From NCBI GenBank assembly GCA_028554755.1, contig JAPTOF010000004.1, positions 5,165,001-5,229,000 of the forward strand: DNA of 64,000 nt, written 5' to 3'. The translations under genes were made by a program, and so were the position numbers. The notes under the pieces were generated by a model. The model saw nothing but the letters and a program-made list of their open reading frames with translations. It was not told the DNA's origin and did not search any database. This stretch comes from Cordia subcordata. Taxonomy: Eukaryota; Streptophyta; Magnoliopsida; Boraginales; Cordiaceae. Positions 20,301 through 32,505 of the stretch are shown here, one piece after another (within the stretch, counting starts at the first letter, position 1; each line of letters starts with the position of its first letter).

Positions 20301-23300
20301 TATTTAATCAAGAGGGAAGAAGACTATCGAGGCAATGATTTGTTTGCCTTTCATATTAGTCCAGTAAAGAGCTTTACTTTCTAACTTCTACCAATCTGTG
20401 AGGACATATGTATATATATTTCTTTTCTTTCCCCTTCGAACAGTAAGGCAGTAAGACTTCGTGAAGAACAAAATTCAATTGTTTAGATATATTATCAATG
20501 ATGAGAGTAACCTATTCTACAAGTATCTTTACTTCTGTTGCAACATGACTCTGAAAGAGAAGAAATTGACTGTATCTGACTATATGCTTGAAGCTTATAC
20601 ATGCATTATTCCTTTCTTTGGTCATTCTTTTCTTTATCCAGTGATTGGAGATGTTAGTTGTCAATACTGTTTACAGCTTTAATAAACAGAATGTCCATAC
20701 ATTGCTTGCAGAGTGTGACACCAAATTTATCTTTGGGTGGTGAAGTATTCTGGGCTGGTCAGCATAGAAAATCAGGGATTGGTTATGCTGCGCGGTACAA
20801 CACGGATAAGATGGTACTGTTACCATTTTTATGTCTTCTCAAGTTTAATATTCTGTCCTTGCTCACATTTCATGTATGCACAATGACTTTTGTATAATGT
20901 TTATGTTTACTGCTGATATAGGTGGCGACACAACATACATTCACTTCTTCGTTCCTTGCTAACATTTTTGTCACTTTTTCCAAATTTAACTGTCATATCC
21001 ATTATCAGTTTCCTTATTAAAATGGTTGAGTTTACAAAGATCATGATGCATGAAGTTAATTCTGTGGTGCCAAATGCTCACTTTGGCAATTTAGTTTATG
21101 GAAGCTAAAAGTTGAATTGGAGAATATTACATCATCTAAATTAGCTCAAGGTTCTTTTTTTTTTTATTTTTATTGGTTTGTACATGATTAGGGAAATATT
21201 CTTATTTCATTTTGGTTACATATGACATAATATACTTATACCATTGGACTAATGAAATGGATTTCAGAGTTTTTTTCCATAACATACTTATTGAGTAGTT
21301 TGGAGATATTATACTCTATAAATTACCATTCAAAAAAGAAAAAAAAATTATACTCTATAAATAAGCATCAGTACCTAGCATTCTGCATGCCTGTTTGGAT
21401 TGGTTTTTTTTCATACAAAAAGCACTTTTCAATCATTAATGAACATTTGGATTGACTTTTGCAAAAACGCAGAAGCTCCTAAAAAAGCTAAAAAAGAGCT
21501 TTTTCGGGAAGCTAAAAGTTTTAGCTTCTGAAGAAAAAGCTTCTGCGGCTCATGAGAGAAATGCAGAGGTTTTTAAATTGTCAAACATATCCTCTTTCTT
21601 TTCACCCTCACAGAGCACGCTTTTTCTGTTTTCACTCTCGCAATAAATCTTTCTTTTTCTCTGCTAGCAAATCTGCCTCTTGCTTTGCCTCTGTGCTCCA
21701 GAATTCAGATCTTGCCTCTCAAACTCCAGCAAGTACTCCAACAGCTTTGTTTTTTATCACCAAATTGTTTGATCCCCCCCCCCCCCCTTCTTTTTGGGCT
21801 GATGGAAGTGCCAGAAGACCCTTTTCTTCTTCTCTTTTTGGTTGTTTTTATCACCATGATTTTCTGTGAAGTGTAATTTATTCTCATAAAAAGAATCCTT
21901 AAAATAATGGGTTTGCTCATGTGTGGCTGAACAGAATAAAGGGATAGGCACCAAATACCAAGAGAAGAAAAATAAGCGTGACTTGAAGTAAATAACGAGG
22001 CCCCCCTCTCTTTTTCTCTCTCAAAATCGACATGCATGATACATTGTGGTGGACTATAATATACTTATGGTGTGTTGTTGTGCAGACATTTGCTTTGCCT
22101 TTTCCCTTCTCAAATCAAATAGATTATTTTTGCCCGAATAGCATAATATCAGAGTATTTAACAAAGAATTCAAAGATTTCTATTTGCTGTTTTAGACATG
22201 ATTCTTTTGTTTATATATATATATTTAAAATTTATGTTCAAGATTCAATTTGCATGAATTCCAAATATGTATGACAAAATCGCTCTTTTAGGGGGAAAAA
22301 AGGGCCACAATGAAAAGTGTTTTTGCATACCCTTATTGGTAATTTTATCTGGGAAAAGGTGCTTTTACAGTTTTTTATCCAAACAACTATTGCAGTTGAA
22401 AAAGTACTTGTTGGGCCAGTCCACACAGAACAGCGTTTGCTTGTGCTTAAAGCTCTTCAAGAAAAGCACTTTAGAAAGAATACTTTTTTATAGGCCAATC
22501 CAAACCTATTCTGCATGCATCTGTTTACATTTTTCTGTCTTTTTGTATGCCTAGCCATGTCTTAAGAAGAGGTCTACTTTCTATTTGGAAAGGAGAGATC
22601 ATGTTTTCATTTATGTTCTTGAACTTTGATGTTTTGGAGTTAGTATGCCTATAGTAGAAAGGTGTCCTCTCTTCTCGCTGGAAGGGGGCAGCCCAAGGCG
22701 CTTGGGTGCATTGTGTGCAAAGAAGAGAATGTGATTAATGGGACATATCTGTTCTTTCAACTTGCCTCATATCATCCCAATCTTTAACCACAAAAATGGT
22801 TTTTTTTTTTTTTTTTTTTCTGGTTGATTTTTCTGAAGGGCTGTTAGAGTACTTCTAAACTAGCTATTGCAAAAGCAGAATTTTGCTCATCATATCGAAT
22901 TCCTTAGCTATATGTGTCAATTTAGCCTTTTGAAGGAAAATGTTTATTCTTATTATATTCCATGAGTAAATTATTCTCTCAATTAGTTGGCTTTACCCAT
23001 TTAGCTTGTCGCTAGATGATAAATTTCTGTGCTCTACTGCAGGTCACCACAGGCCAGGTTGCTAGTACAGGAATGGTTGCTCTGAGCTATGTCCAGAAAG
23101 TATCTGAAAAGGTGATAAAGTGGTCTTTTTTGCGTTCAGATGTCATGGCAAATCTCAAACTTAGGAGAGGATCAGCCACTGATGCTCTTTGCTTTTACAG
23201 GTTTCTCTAGCATCAGACTTTATGTACAATTACATGTCTAGAGATGTCACAGCAAGCTTCGGTTATGATTATATATTACGTCAGGTAACTTTTGCTGGTG

Positions 23301-25852
23301 CAATATCCTTTGAAATTCTTGGCCTACATCTCTTCTAGTGGTATGTTTGGGCATCTCTTAATTTCATACTTGGAGATATTCTATTTGTCAAAGGAAAAAA
23401 TACTCGGAGAAATTTTGCATCAGCAAATAGTGGAAAGTGAACGAGTTCACATTGCTGCTGAATTAATTTATGGAGCATAAATATGTACGAGAGACTTAAG
23501 CTCTGTTTGGCCTAGCTATGAGATTTCAACTATTGAGCTGTAGAGCTTTTAGGAGTAGAGCTTTGGTTAAAAGTGCTCTTGAATAAAAGTGGTATATTAT
23601 TTGGCCTGATATTTTAGGAGTTGAACTTTTAGCTGTCTTGAGGGCAATATTGGAATTTTAAAATTATAGAGTAATATTATTTTGAAAAGGAGAATTTTTT
23701 TTTTTGATATGATGTTAAAACAGCTTTTTAGAAGCCATTTTCAAAAAGCTCCAATTTGGAGCTTTTGGTTTTTCAGTTTTTATATAAAAGTACTTTTAAA
23801 AAATTGCCAAACAGATTAGTTTCAACTTTTAAACTCATAGAAAACACTTTCGAGTGTCTAAAAGTGGGGCTAAACAAACTCTTATTCTGCAGAGACATAT
23901 ATTCTTACATAAGTTATTTTGAGTAGTTGAAATTTTCTGCTTTCAAACTATTATAATTGCGATATTTCTATAGATGTTATAGTGTCAGAATGAACCAAAG
24001 CAAATTATACCACTAGGTGGGTTGGTTATATGGATTAGTCGATGCTACGCATTCCTACTGCAGGCCGTCTCCTCTATTAGCTCCAAGCATGCAAGATCAA
24101 GATGTATGTTATTATAATAATGCTTCGGTATATTTTCGTTTATGGATGGATCGAAACCAAATCATGGTTTACGGTGTATCTTTGCCCTACCAGCCTGAGT
24201 CATTTTGTTCTATATCCTAGTTTGATTTTCTATTGCATAATTAAAAGTTAACAAAGGCCAGTTTTCTGGGTTACTTGTCTCCAAGATCTTAACCCATGAT
24301 TATTCTTTTTCGCATATTGTGATGTTGGTCCCTGGTGCTGAAACTGGGCACATTCATGATATTTATATTGATTTTCTTCAATTCTGATCTTAATGCTGCA
24401 GTTGTTGTGATCTCAATTTGTATGTGCAGTTAATACCATTCCATTTTATCTTGCAAATGGTCCAAGTCATTTCTTGTGTTTAATGTTTGAGTAACCAAGC
24501 ATTGTTATAGTTGGTTATTGGTTAGTAATTCCGAATTTAATTTTTACGAATATATTTTCTTTGCAATTGTTGCCATTGCTATCATTGTAGTTATAATTGG
24601 AGCAGATGCTTGGCATGAAGCAATTTCGTTTTCTTTAATTGCTGATCTGACACTGCAATTCTGGGGCAGCACACTCTAGCCATTTCTTTTGTGCAATAAT
24701 AGCCAGATTGCATACACGGAACTCCAAGTGTGTTAACTTATTTAATTACAATTTGTTTTTCTGGTTCCAACTGGCTCCGTTGCTGTGCAACAGTGTCGTC
24801 TTAGGGGAAAGATAGATTCAAATGGCTGCGTAGCTGCTTTCCTAGAAGAGCGATTAAATATGGGTCTCAATTTTATTCTTTCTGCTGAGGTAAGAACTCT
24901 CTATTTTCTTCTGCTACGTCTTTTGTTAGAGAAAGCAATTGATTTGTACACTTGACCATCATCTGTTTCTGCTGCAAAGTCTTTCCTGAAAAAACACAGA
25001 GCTCAGTTATATGATTTTTTTTTTTTTGTGTGTGTTGGGGGGGGGGGGGTTCCTTGATATACTGTCGAATATGTATACCGAACATATACCTTTTGGCAAT
25101 CTGGACAAAACTGTGTAGTATACTGTTCTAGATGTTCGAAGACTCCACGTTATGATTTGCGTGGACATCAATGTGATTGCAGTATTGCAATAGTTGAAAA
25201 GAGATGTCTGTGCTAAAAATGCATGCTCAACTTATTCGGCCTGGCTTGTAAAATAATCAGCTTGACTTGAATTTCAGAAGAAAAAATTGAGATAATGACT
25301 AAAATCACTTCTTCAGCCAAGTAATGAGGAAAGAAGTCATGTTATGAAATTGTGTCTTCAAGACGCGATCTTGGCCTGCCACGTCAGCCATAAAGAAATT
25401 GAGTACTTGCTGATGTGGCAATGTCAAGTCACAATGAACTCATGATCTTACAAAAAATTTAAAGAAGGTGAAATCATAAATTGAAGACACGATATCAGAA
25501 AATAGAAATAGTGAAATCGTGAGTTGAAGACATGAAACTAGAAATTGTGACTTTGGTCCACGATTTCTACGTGGCACAAGTTTACCTCGTTGGCCGCACG
25601 ATTCACCTTGAAATCATGTCTTAGAAACACGATTTCAAAGAAGATGGCTATTGTACTCTCTTGTTTTGAAATATTGTCATTTTGATAAATAATTTATAAA
25701 TGAAGCCATTTTAGTAGTTATTTCGAAATTATGTCTTAAACCTTCACTTTCGTTTTTAGTTTCCTTTGAACTTGTCCAAACTTCATTTCTTGCAGGTAGA
25801 CCATCGGAAAAAAGACTACAAGTTTGGCTTTGGGTTGACAGTTGGAGAATAG
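17362..25852 (+). CDS. TOM40: TOM40, mitochondrial outer-membrane import channel
   Basis: Eleven exons join in frame to 314 aa: 17362-17503, 18983-19064, 19198-19297, 19389-19484, 19601-19651, 19915-19980, 20712-20813, 23043-23111, 23201-23284, 24794-24889, 25796-25852. All introns are GT-AG. The protein is the beta-barrel pore of the TOM complex, through which nearly all nucleus-encoded mitochondrial precursors enter. A short proline-rich N-terminus ([13 protein letters not shown]) is followed by conserved porin-fold strands, including [36 protein letters not shown] and the C-terminal [10 protein letters not shown], which fits the beta-signal used for sorting by SAM. The length matches plant TOM40 (about 310 aa). 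The start is the first ATG after the TATA box. Introns 1, 7, 9 and 10 are long and repeat-bearing, yet no exon is damaged. Confidence 0.96.
17538..17829 (+). repeat. Direct duplication inside TOM40 intron 1
   Basis: A segment of about 130 bp starting TGATCAATGCAAATTTTATT occurs at 17538-17667 and again at 17701-17829 with scattered differences. The copies share the stretches around GTAGTAGTAC and TTGTAGATTCA. Confidence 0.85.
18356..18772. mobile_element. MITE-like element with GCTTATAAGC motifs (TOM40 intron 1)
   Basis: The ends are loosely inverted: left CATTTGGCTTTGC, right (reverse complement) GTGTTTGGGAGTGCTTATAAGC. The palindrome CTTATAAG recurs many times inside. Near-duplicate flanks TTAGAGCT/TTATAGCT hint at an 8-bp target site with one change, which would suit a hAT derivative. 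Confidence 0.55.
21391..22507. mobile_element. 1.1-kb non-autonomous DNA transposon in TOM40 intron 7
   Basis: The 11-bp sequence ATTCTGCATGC stands on both sides (21380-21390 and 22508-22518). The inner ends are inverted: GTTTGGATTGG on the left and CCAATCCAAAC on the right. No transposase is visible. The middle (about 21590-21900) is less AT-rich and may be captured host sequence. An 11-bp duplication would fit a Mutator-like element, while the end sequence resembles the MITE family in this window. Confidence 0.7.
23500..23882. mobile_element. Fold-back element in TOM40 intron 9
   Basis: The left end reads GCTCTGTTTGGCC; the right end, reverse-complemented, reads AGAGTTTGTTTAGCCCC. AGCTTTTAG and AAAAGTGC-type motifs recur in opposite directions inside. 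It has no coding potential. Confidence 0.55.
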
Positions 25853-26226
25853 GTTACGGGGCCAGATGTTTTGTGCCCAGTTTTCAATTTAGCCGGATTA
25901 TTGCTAGCATATCCACTGGGTTAATTATATATTTCATTCTGATGAGGAAAAAAAAAAGAAAAAAAATCAGTTTTGTGCTCTATTGAGTGCCATAATTCTG
26001 AGTGCAGCAGTTGCTGCTTCGACGTATTTAGTGCCGTTAGTGGTTGATCATACGGGAACATATTGTTTTCATTTCACTTGAAAACTAGAATTCATTATAG
26101 TGGAAAAGTTGGATATTTGTCAATTTTATTTTTGCATACGTTGGTTTGGTTTAATTTGGTTATAAATGAAATGAAAAATTTTGTAATAAATATGACTCAC
26201 AACCTAAACGATAGCCATGTCACAAT
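25853..26226 (+). other. TOM40 3'-UTR and downstream DNA
   Basis: AT-rich, with a purine run at 25946-25968. No gene was recognised. Confidence 0.6.
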
Positions 26227-26679
26227 GGGTTTGTTTGGATTGTTTTTCTTTTTTCTATGAAAAAATACTTTTTGGCTAGAAAAAATATTTATTTTACCGT
26301 AAGTGTTTGGTAGATTTTAGAAAAAATGAAACTTTGAAAAAAAAATTAATTACCGCTTTTTTGAGAAGTTGGAGTATTTAGGACACGTTTGGATTGATTT
26401 TTTTTAAAAGTATTTTTTTAACAGTTTTTAGAAAATAATTTTTTTTTAGAAGTTGAAATTTTTGAATTTTAAAAAAAGTTGTATTAGAATTTTTTTTAAA
26501 ATTTTAATTTTTTTAAAAGTTAAAATAAATAATTATTGTAAATTTAATATAATTTTTTTAAGAAAAAAAATATATATTTTAAAAAGTTAATTCAATTAGG
26601 CCTTTAACTTTTCAAAACAATTCTTTTCCCCAAAAGTTTTAAATAATATGATTTTGGAAAAGATCCATCCAAACGAGCT
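26227..26679. mobile_element. Outer MITE-like element, interrupted by a second one
   Basis: The left end is GGGTTTGTTTGGATTG. The right end, reverse-complemented, reads GCTCGTTTGGATGGATC. The element at 26381-26602 lies within it. Confidence 0.55.
26381..26602. mobile_element. Inner MITE-like element, nested
   Basis: The left end is GGACACGTTTGGATTGATTT; the right end, reverse-complemented, reads AGGCCTAATTGAATTAACTT. It belongs to the same T/A-rich fold-back family as 14663-14876. Confidence 0.65.
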
Positions 26680-26820
26680 ATATAACTATTGAACTAAAAG
26701 TATTTTCTTTTAGTTGTCAAACGAATGTCTTTGTAAATATAATAAATTATTTATTTCATTATAATAAAATATTCATTGAAAAATTATAACAAAAGATCAT
26801 GAAATTATGACAATTATCGA

Positions 26821-27040
26821 GGGCTGTTTGGATTATTTATTTATTTTTTACGAAAAAGCACATTTTTTTAAAAGAGTTTATTTTTTTACAATAATTATTT
26901 AGTTTGATTTTAAAAAAATTAAAACTACAAAAAAATTTATTTATAATTTTTTTAAAGTCAAAACTTTTAATTTTTCAAAATAATATATTTGTTTAAATTA
27001 TTAAAAGAAACTTTTAAAAAGATAAATTCAAAACGAACCC
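26821..27040. mobile_element. MITE-like fold-back element
   Basis: The left end is GGGCTGTTTGGATTA and the right end, reverse-complemented, is GGGTTCGTTTTGAATTTATC. The middle is T/A runs. Confidence 0.65.
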
Positions 27041-27401
27041 TTAGTCTCGTTCTATAGTACTAGGACGAACCTTCCAGTCTTTAGATGTGGAGGTAACAGG
27101 TTGTCTAGTTGTGCTGAGAATTTCGTTGGGATGGTGGACTCAAAGAGATGAAGGCACGTGGATATACCGAGTGGTGGATGACTCTTCCTTCCTAAGCAGA
27201 ACAAACAAATAATATCCAAAATGTGGTCCCCACTATTATCTACCCTCTTCAGTCTCCTTATCCACTCCTCTCTACTCTGCTGTCGTTTTGGTAACACATG
27301 CAATGAACCTTATCTTAAATTTTGTTAACATTCTATTTTAGAATCAATTGATACATAAAGAGAGCCTATAACATATTTATATTCGATTCTCGACTTGACA
27401 T
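27041..27401. other. Intergenic DNA between two MITEs
   Basis: A stretch of about 250 bp (27047-27300) has a more balanced base composition than its surroundings. It can be read as a minus-strand ORF of 83 codons, but I recognise no family and no splice context. Confidence 0.4.
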
Positions 27402-27612
27402 AGGCTCGTTTAATTGATTTTTTTTAAAAGCGTTTTTTTAGTAGTTTTTTTTTTAAAGTTGAAAATTCTGGCTTATAAAAAAAGCTGTGTTTGAGCTTTT
27501 TTCAGAATTTCATCTTTTTTAGAAGCCTAATCTAATAGTTATTGTAAATTTAATATAATTTTTTCAAGAAAAAAAGTACTTTTTTCTAAAAAAAGTCAAT
27601 CTAAACAGGTCC
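27402..27612. mobile_element. MITE-like fold-back element
   Basis: The left end is AGGCTCGTTTAATTGATTTT; the right end, reverse-complemented, is GGACCTGTTTAGATTGACTT. The interior is typical of this family. Confidence 0.65.
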
Positions 27613-28380
27613 ATAATAGATAAAATGATTATACATACATATATATATATTGGTTGAAAATAAATTTAAAATTTATATTAATATTAAAAATATTTACAAG
27701 AGTATAAATATATCATGCAAAGTATAAGATATAAAATAAAATTGTACATAAATAAATACGATTCTAAAAAAAGTATAAGTCCAAAGAAAAAAAAAAGAAA
27801 ATATATCATAATCACATAACGATCCAATTATACACAATTATATATTCCAACAAATTATACACAATTGTCTGAATTTATTTCTAGTCTCTTGTCTTTTATG
27901 TCAGCGGAAAAATATAGTACATGATGAGACTCAAAGATTTGGATTCGAAATGTAATAATTTAGTCTATCATTTTTATACTAGAAAACATCAAGAAAATAA
28001 TGATGTTAGGATTAATGGTGTTATGAATTGAAAGATAAATGATTAACAAAGTTATAAATTACAAAGATAAAGAATTTTAAGCTAATGATGTTATTAATGA
28101 TAAAGATAATATATTGAACTGTCATATAAACTTAATTATTAAAAACAATTTAAAAAAATAATATATAAAATAAATTATTTATCAATGAAAATATTACTAT
28201 ATTATATGAGACATGCGCAGGTGGTCCGTTCATGATTATTCGTGTAGCCTGGTACTACGTGATGAAAAGAGATTCCATTTCAGCAGAACCCACCATTACC
28301 ATGCTTGCTAAAAAGTAAATAAAAAGAAGTTAAATTCGCATGAATTTAAGCTTTTTTGTAACGGATAAAGTAGAGAAAAA
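27613..28380. other. AT-rich intergenic DNA upstream of CBSX3
   Basis: No gene or element was recognised. The CBSX3 promoter presumably lies in its last few hundred bases. Confidence 0.5.
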
Positions 28381-28459
28381 AGTCCACTTCCTGTGACACT
28401 GCTACTGCTTTTTCACTCTCTAGTCTCAACTAGTTGTATCTCCACTTATCTCAGGTCAG

Positions 28460-29542
28460 GTAAGCTTTCAAGAAACCAACTTCATCTTAATCAAGAACTG
28501 TAAGGATTCTAATATTATGATATTGTGATCATAATTTTTGGATGCAAATTGTTAATTTATGTTAACAATTTATAGTTGTTAGATTATTAATTCTCAAGAA
28601 AGTCTAGTTGGATCTGATAAAATCTTTGCTGTTTGCTTTTTGTGTTTGTTTTTCTTGTGTGTGTTGTAATGACCCTGAAGGTTTTTATGTCTCAGTAGTG
28701 TTTTGCATCAGCTGAATATGTTTTTTTTAGTCATGTGGGATGTGATTGAATTGAGGGTCTTGAAATGTTTTTAACTCACTTGTGTGGTGAAAAATTTGAA
28801 AAGCCTAGTCTGTCCATTAGTGAACTTAATTGGTGGAGAAAAATTAGAAAAAGAAGCAGCTTTTATGTTTATGCAACCAGGGAATATATCTTTATTATCA
28901 CTTTGATACTACTCTCTTGAAGAATGTGCATAGCTGACTGTACACAAGAAGAGCATGAAAAAATTCAGTTCTTTTCAGTAAATAGAAGTATACAAACTAA
29001 ACGGGATTCGGGGAGTAGTTTCAAGTGATGATCTGAATCGCATGAGAGGTGGGGGTAAAAAAAGAAAAAAGGTTAACAACCAAACCGTTGTAAGCTTTAT
29101 TTCGGTAGGTGAAGGTGGCTAAGTGGTATATAACAAAAGCAGAAAGTGATACGCAAAGTTGGTTCTTTCAAGTTGATCATATGTAGCTGCCGGAGGAGAT
29201 TACCGGGTTGTTCAAGTGGTTGAGATTACCTTCTCGGTAGTAATGACTTGGCTTCGAGCCCTTGGGACGGGGGTTTGGTTGGGGGTGAGGGGTTTGTTAA
29301 AAGAAAAAGAAAAAGGTTTTCTAAAAGAAAATATGTAGCTTTTCTTCTTTCTCAGAATCTTGCACACATTATAGATAACTGCTATTTATTATCACCTTTT
29401 CATGCGAATCTTCGTGCAATTAGTCTTGCTACATGAACACATCCATTCAATTGATACTTTATTGCTCCTAGAGCAGAAACATCTGCAAAGTGAACTAAAT
29501 TAGCTTCCTATTTTCTGATTTTAATTGACTACTTGCTTTTAG
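28460..29542 (+). other. Probable 5'-UTR intron of CBSX3
   Basis: The donor-like CAG|GTAAGC at 28459/28460 and the acceptor CTTTTAG ending at 29542, eleven bases before the ATG, mark an intron of about 1.1 kb in the leader. It contains a SINE at 29189-29330. Confidence 0.6.
29189..29330 (+). mobile_element. tRNA-derived SINE
   Basis: A 142-bp element is flanked by the perfect 10-bp duplication ATATGTAGCT (29179-29188 and 29331-29340). A box A-like GTTCAAGTGGTTGAG (29210-29224) and a box B-like GGCTTCGAGCC (29250-29260) form an internal RNA polymerase III promoter. The 3' end is A-rich with AAAAG-type repeats. It sits in the CBSX3 leader intron, sense to the gene. Confidence 0.85.
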
Positions 29543-29553
29543 GAGAAGGCAAA

Positions 29554-31357
29554 ATGCAAGGAGGAATTCAAGCATTCTTCTCTCATGGGAATGTTCTCAA
29601 GAATGCCGTTCTGCGACATATTCGTCTGATCAATCCAGCCATTAGGCCTCTTGTGTCTGCACGTTATGAGTCAACATCACCTGCTCGTATTGAAGAGCAT
29701 GGTTTTGAGAGTACCACCATTTCTGACGTTCTGAAAGCTAAGGGAAAAAGTGCAGATGGGTCCTGGCTTTGGTGCACGACAGATGACACTGTTTATGATG
29801 CGGTGAAATCTGTGAGTATCTTTCAGCTTGGATGCAAAATTTCTTACTGCTGAGACTCTTAGCTTGATCTTGGGTGCTAAATTATTTGCAAAAATATACA
29901 CTTAGCTAGGCATAACTCACATGGGTTAATACATATTCCTAAAATCTTTAATACTTTCCAATTTCCACTAATGTGAGAAATAATGTTAAGAATCTAGACC
30001 ATTTCTGTTCAATGCAGATGACTCAACACAATGTTGGAGCCTTGGTGGTGGTAAAACCTGGGGAGCAGAAATCAATTGCTGGTATTATTACGGAAAGAGG
30101 TACTAAGATTAAACTCTTATCATATTGTTAAGTTTTGGCTTGGTTTTTAGGAAGAGACATTTTACACAAAATCCTGTAAGTAAAACATATACACATCGGT
30201 TCTACATGTGAAGGTTACCTTCCTGCAAGATGCTAGTGCATATTAAGTAAAGTCATATTTCGATAGGAAAGACAACAATGTTGAGATAGGATATGAATGA
30301 ACTTAAAAAATGTAATAGTAATCAGGCGAGATTAATCTATATTTTTCCTTTGTCTAAAATATATTAGTTGCAGATAGTACATAATAGGGGTATATTTGCC
30401 AGTTTAGGGTGACAAATGTGCGAGTGGAGCGGCTGAAGCTAAAACAGAGTGACAATATCACTTCTAGACTTATAGAGACACCGATTACCTATTCCAAAGT
30501 CAGTTCTTTTTCCGGCACTTCTGATTTTGCATATGACCTGTTGCACAATAACATTTTCTACAAGTTGCTTGCAGTTTTGACATGGATGCAAAAGTTGCAG
30601 TAAAAACTTTGATGAAAATCGTTATCAAGTGAACTTTTCCATTATTATCTATATTCATGTGTTACTTATCATTTGCAAACACTGGTTTATTCTACTGAAA
30701 ATCCTTATCTTTCTAGCTGAAATTGTTTATCAAGTCAACTTTTCCATTTTGGTTTTACCCTTTCCCTATTGCATCTTCTATCATCTCGTATCCTGCAGGG
30801 TGGCACATTTCTAACATTTTTTCCCCATGAACCGATATAATGATATCATAATTGTCTTGATTCAGATTATCTCAGGAAAATCATAGTGCAGGGAAGATCA
30901 TCCAAGTCAACAAAAGTCGGTGACATTATGACTGAAGAGGTATGCAACAAATCTGTTACTGTAATAAATTGATGGATTTGGCATTCTCAAATGGAGTTTC
31001 TGTCAAGACGGAGCAACTGATCTATACTGTGTGTGTTGTATTTCCAGAACAAACTCATTACTGTCACACCTGACACCAAAGTTTTGAAAGCAATGCAATT
31101 AATGACCGGTAACATTTGCTGCCTGTTTTCACTAAATTGCTTTTTTCTAGCTTCTGAATTTTCCTTTTCCACGGTGAGGAGGATGATGGATGCATTGAAC
31201 TCGTTGGTTGACAGATAATCGCATCAGGCACATTCCTGTGATCAGTGACAGCAAAATGGTAGGCATGGTATCCATTGGAGATGTGGTTCGTGCAGTGGTG
31301 AGTGAGCATCGGGATGAGTTGGAGCGCTTGAATGCGTTTATACAAGGAGGTTACTAG
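29554..31357 (+). CDS. CBSX3: CBSX3, mitochondrial CBS-pair protein
   Basis: Five coding exons, 29554-29811, 30018-30099, 30866-30939, 31048-31108 and 31215-31357, join in frame to 205 aa, the usual family length. A basic N-terminus (HGNVLKNAVLRHIRLINPAI) fits a mitochondrial presequence. Two CBS motifs follow: the first around residues 57-120 (TTISDVLKAKGKSADGSWLW, GIITERDYLRKI), the second around 135-200 (VGDIMTEE, RHIPVISDSKMVGMVSIGDV). CBS pairs bind adenine nucleotides. In Arabidopsis CBSX3 is reported to act through mitochondrial thioredoxin o2 and to affect redox and reactive-oxygen balance; the same role here is inferred from homology. The start is the first in-frame ATG after the leader intron. 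Confidence 0.95.
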
Positions 31358-32505
31358 AGGATGATGACGATAAGCAACCAAGCTGTGATGTGTTAGTTAA
31401 CGCTTAAAACTTAGCAGCTAGAGTCTTGTAAATATGTGCCGTGTGCATCTCCTGGTATGTTTGTTGCATGTAGGTGCAGCTTGTCAACCGAGGGAAATAA
31501 CATGCACTCTGATAACATTTGAAGTTTCCTATCGTCTTTAGTTGCATATTTGCAGTCATTTGGCAAAAATGTATCGCCACTAGAACTTGTAGTTGAATCA
31601 TATGGTGTTTTTGGTTGTTCTTGCAAGCTTCAAGATTTGAAAATGTAGCTGATTATCAATAAATGCAACCAAGTTTCTTAACAATCTGAATTTATAACAA
31701 AAGGTGTGAAGGACGCACATAAAAAGATGATATTCTCTGTTACAAGACGGCTAAACTAAATGGTCTGCAATAAGAGGAAAGGGATTCCGACTGTACACCT
31801 GATTTTCCTGATATCATAGCATAATCGGCCAAAGCCCTGGCAAGGAGGAAGCTATGCTATCCCTGCATCCTGCGTAGAAAGGAATATGTCTCGAAAGATC
31901 TATAATTAAGAGATGTGATCCTCGGGGGCATCTCTTTAGCATCCTATCAAGGAGCTTACCTTGTTGCCCTGGAACTAGTATCGACAAGTGACATACTGTA
32001 AGAACCTAACGCCCTTCTCTCCATTGGCTGTTAACAAGTCAGTGCTTTACGGCTTACCTAGCAAGGGGCCAAAGGTTGTTAATCTTGTGGCTGTTTCACC
32101 AGACGCAAACCACGACTCCTAACCCGTGTAAGAGAGAATGCGAAACTGAAAATACATCATCAGCTTTTCAAGATACTACAAGATATATGGGATCGCCATT
32201 GATGAGTTCCCCACCTATATTTTGAACTTCAAGACAAGTCATCAGCTCAGCATAGCAATTATCAGTTATTATCACAGTAACAAATAAATCATGTAAATTA
32301 TGAATAAGCTAAAGGGTAAGCATTAGATAAGCTGGATTACTCCAAGAGAGACATGAAAAACGAAACTTCAGTACATATCCGAGAATTGAATCCACAGAAC
32401 ATACGGAGGAAAATGGAAAATTGCTATTCGGATATTACAGTTGAATTCAACATACAAATGCACAAAACCAGTGTTTTCGCCTAGCCTGATACAAGTGTAC
32501 AAGTT
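31358..32505. other. Convergent intergenic region between CBSX3 and UCH37
   Basis: This holds the CBSX3 3'-UTR, with an AATAAA at 31658-31663, and the 3'-UTR side of the minus-strand UCH37 gene. The part at 31780-32200 is less AT-rich than ordinary spacer here and contains splice-like motifs on the minus strand, but I recognise no protein. Confidence 0.5.

Noticed and set aside
21705..22037. ORFs on both strands inside TOM40 intron 7
   Set aside because: They lie within the transposon-like element, run through poly-C and CT tracts, and have no splice or codon-use support.
27052..27303. Minus-strand ORF of 83 codons
   Set aside because: The base composition is suggestive, but there is no recognisable domain, promoter or splice context; kept only as a spacer note.
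29206..29260. Possible tRNA gene
   Set aside because: Box A and box B are present, but there is no cloverleaf, and the flanking 10-bp duplication and A-rich tail mark it as a SINE.
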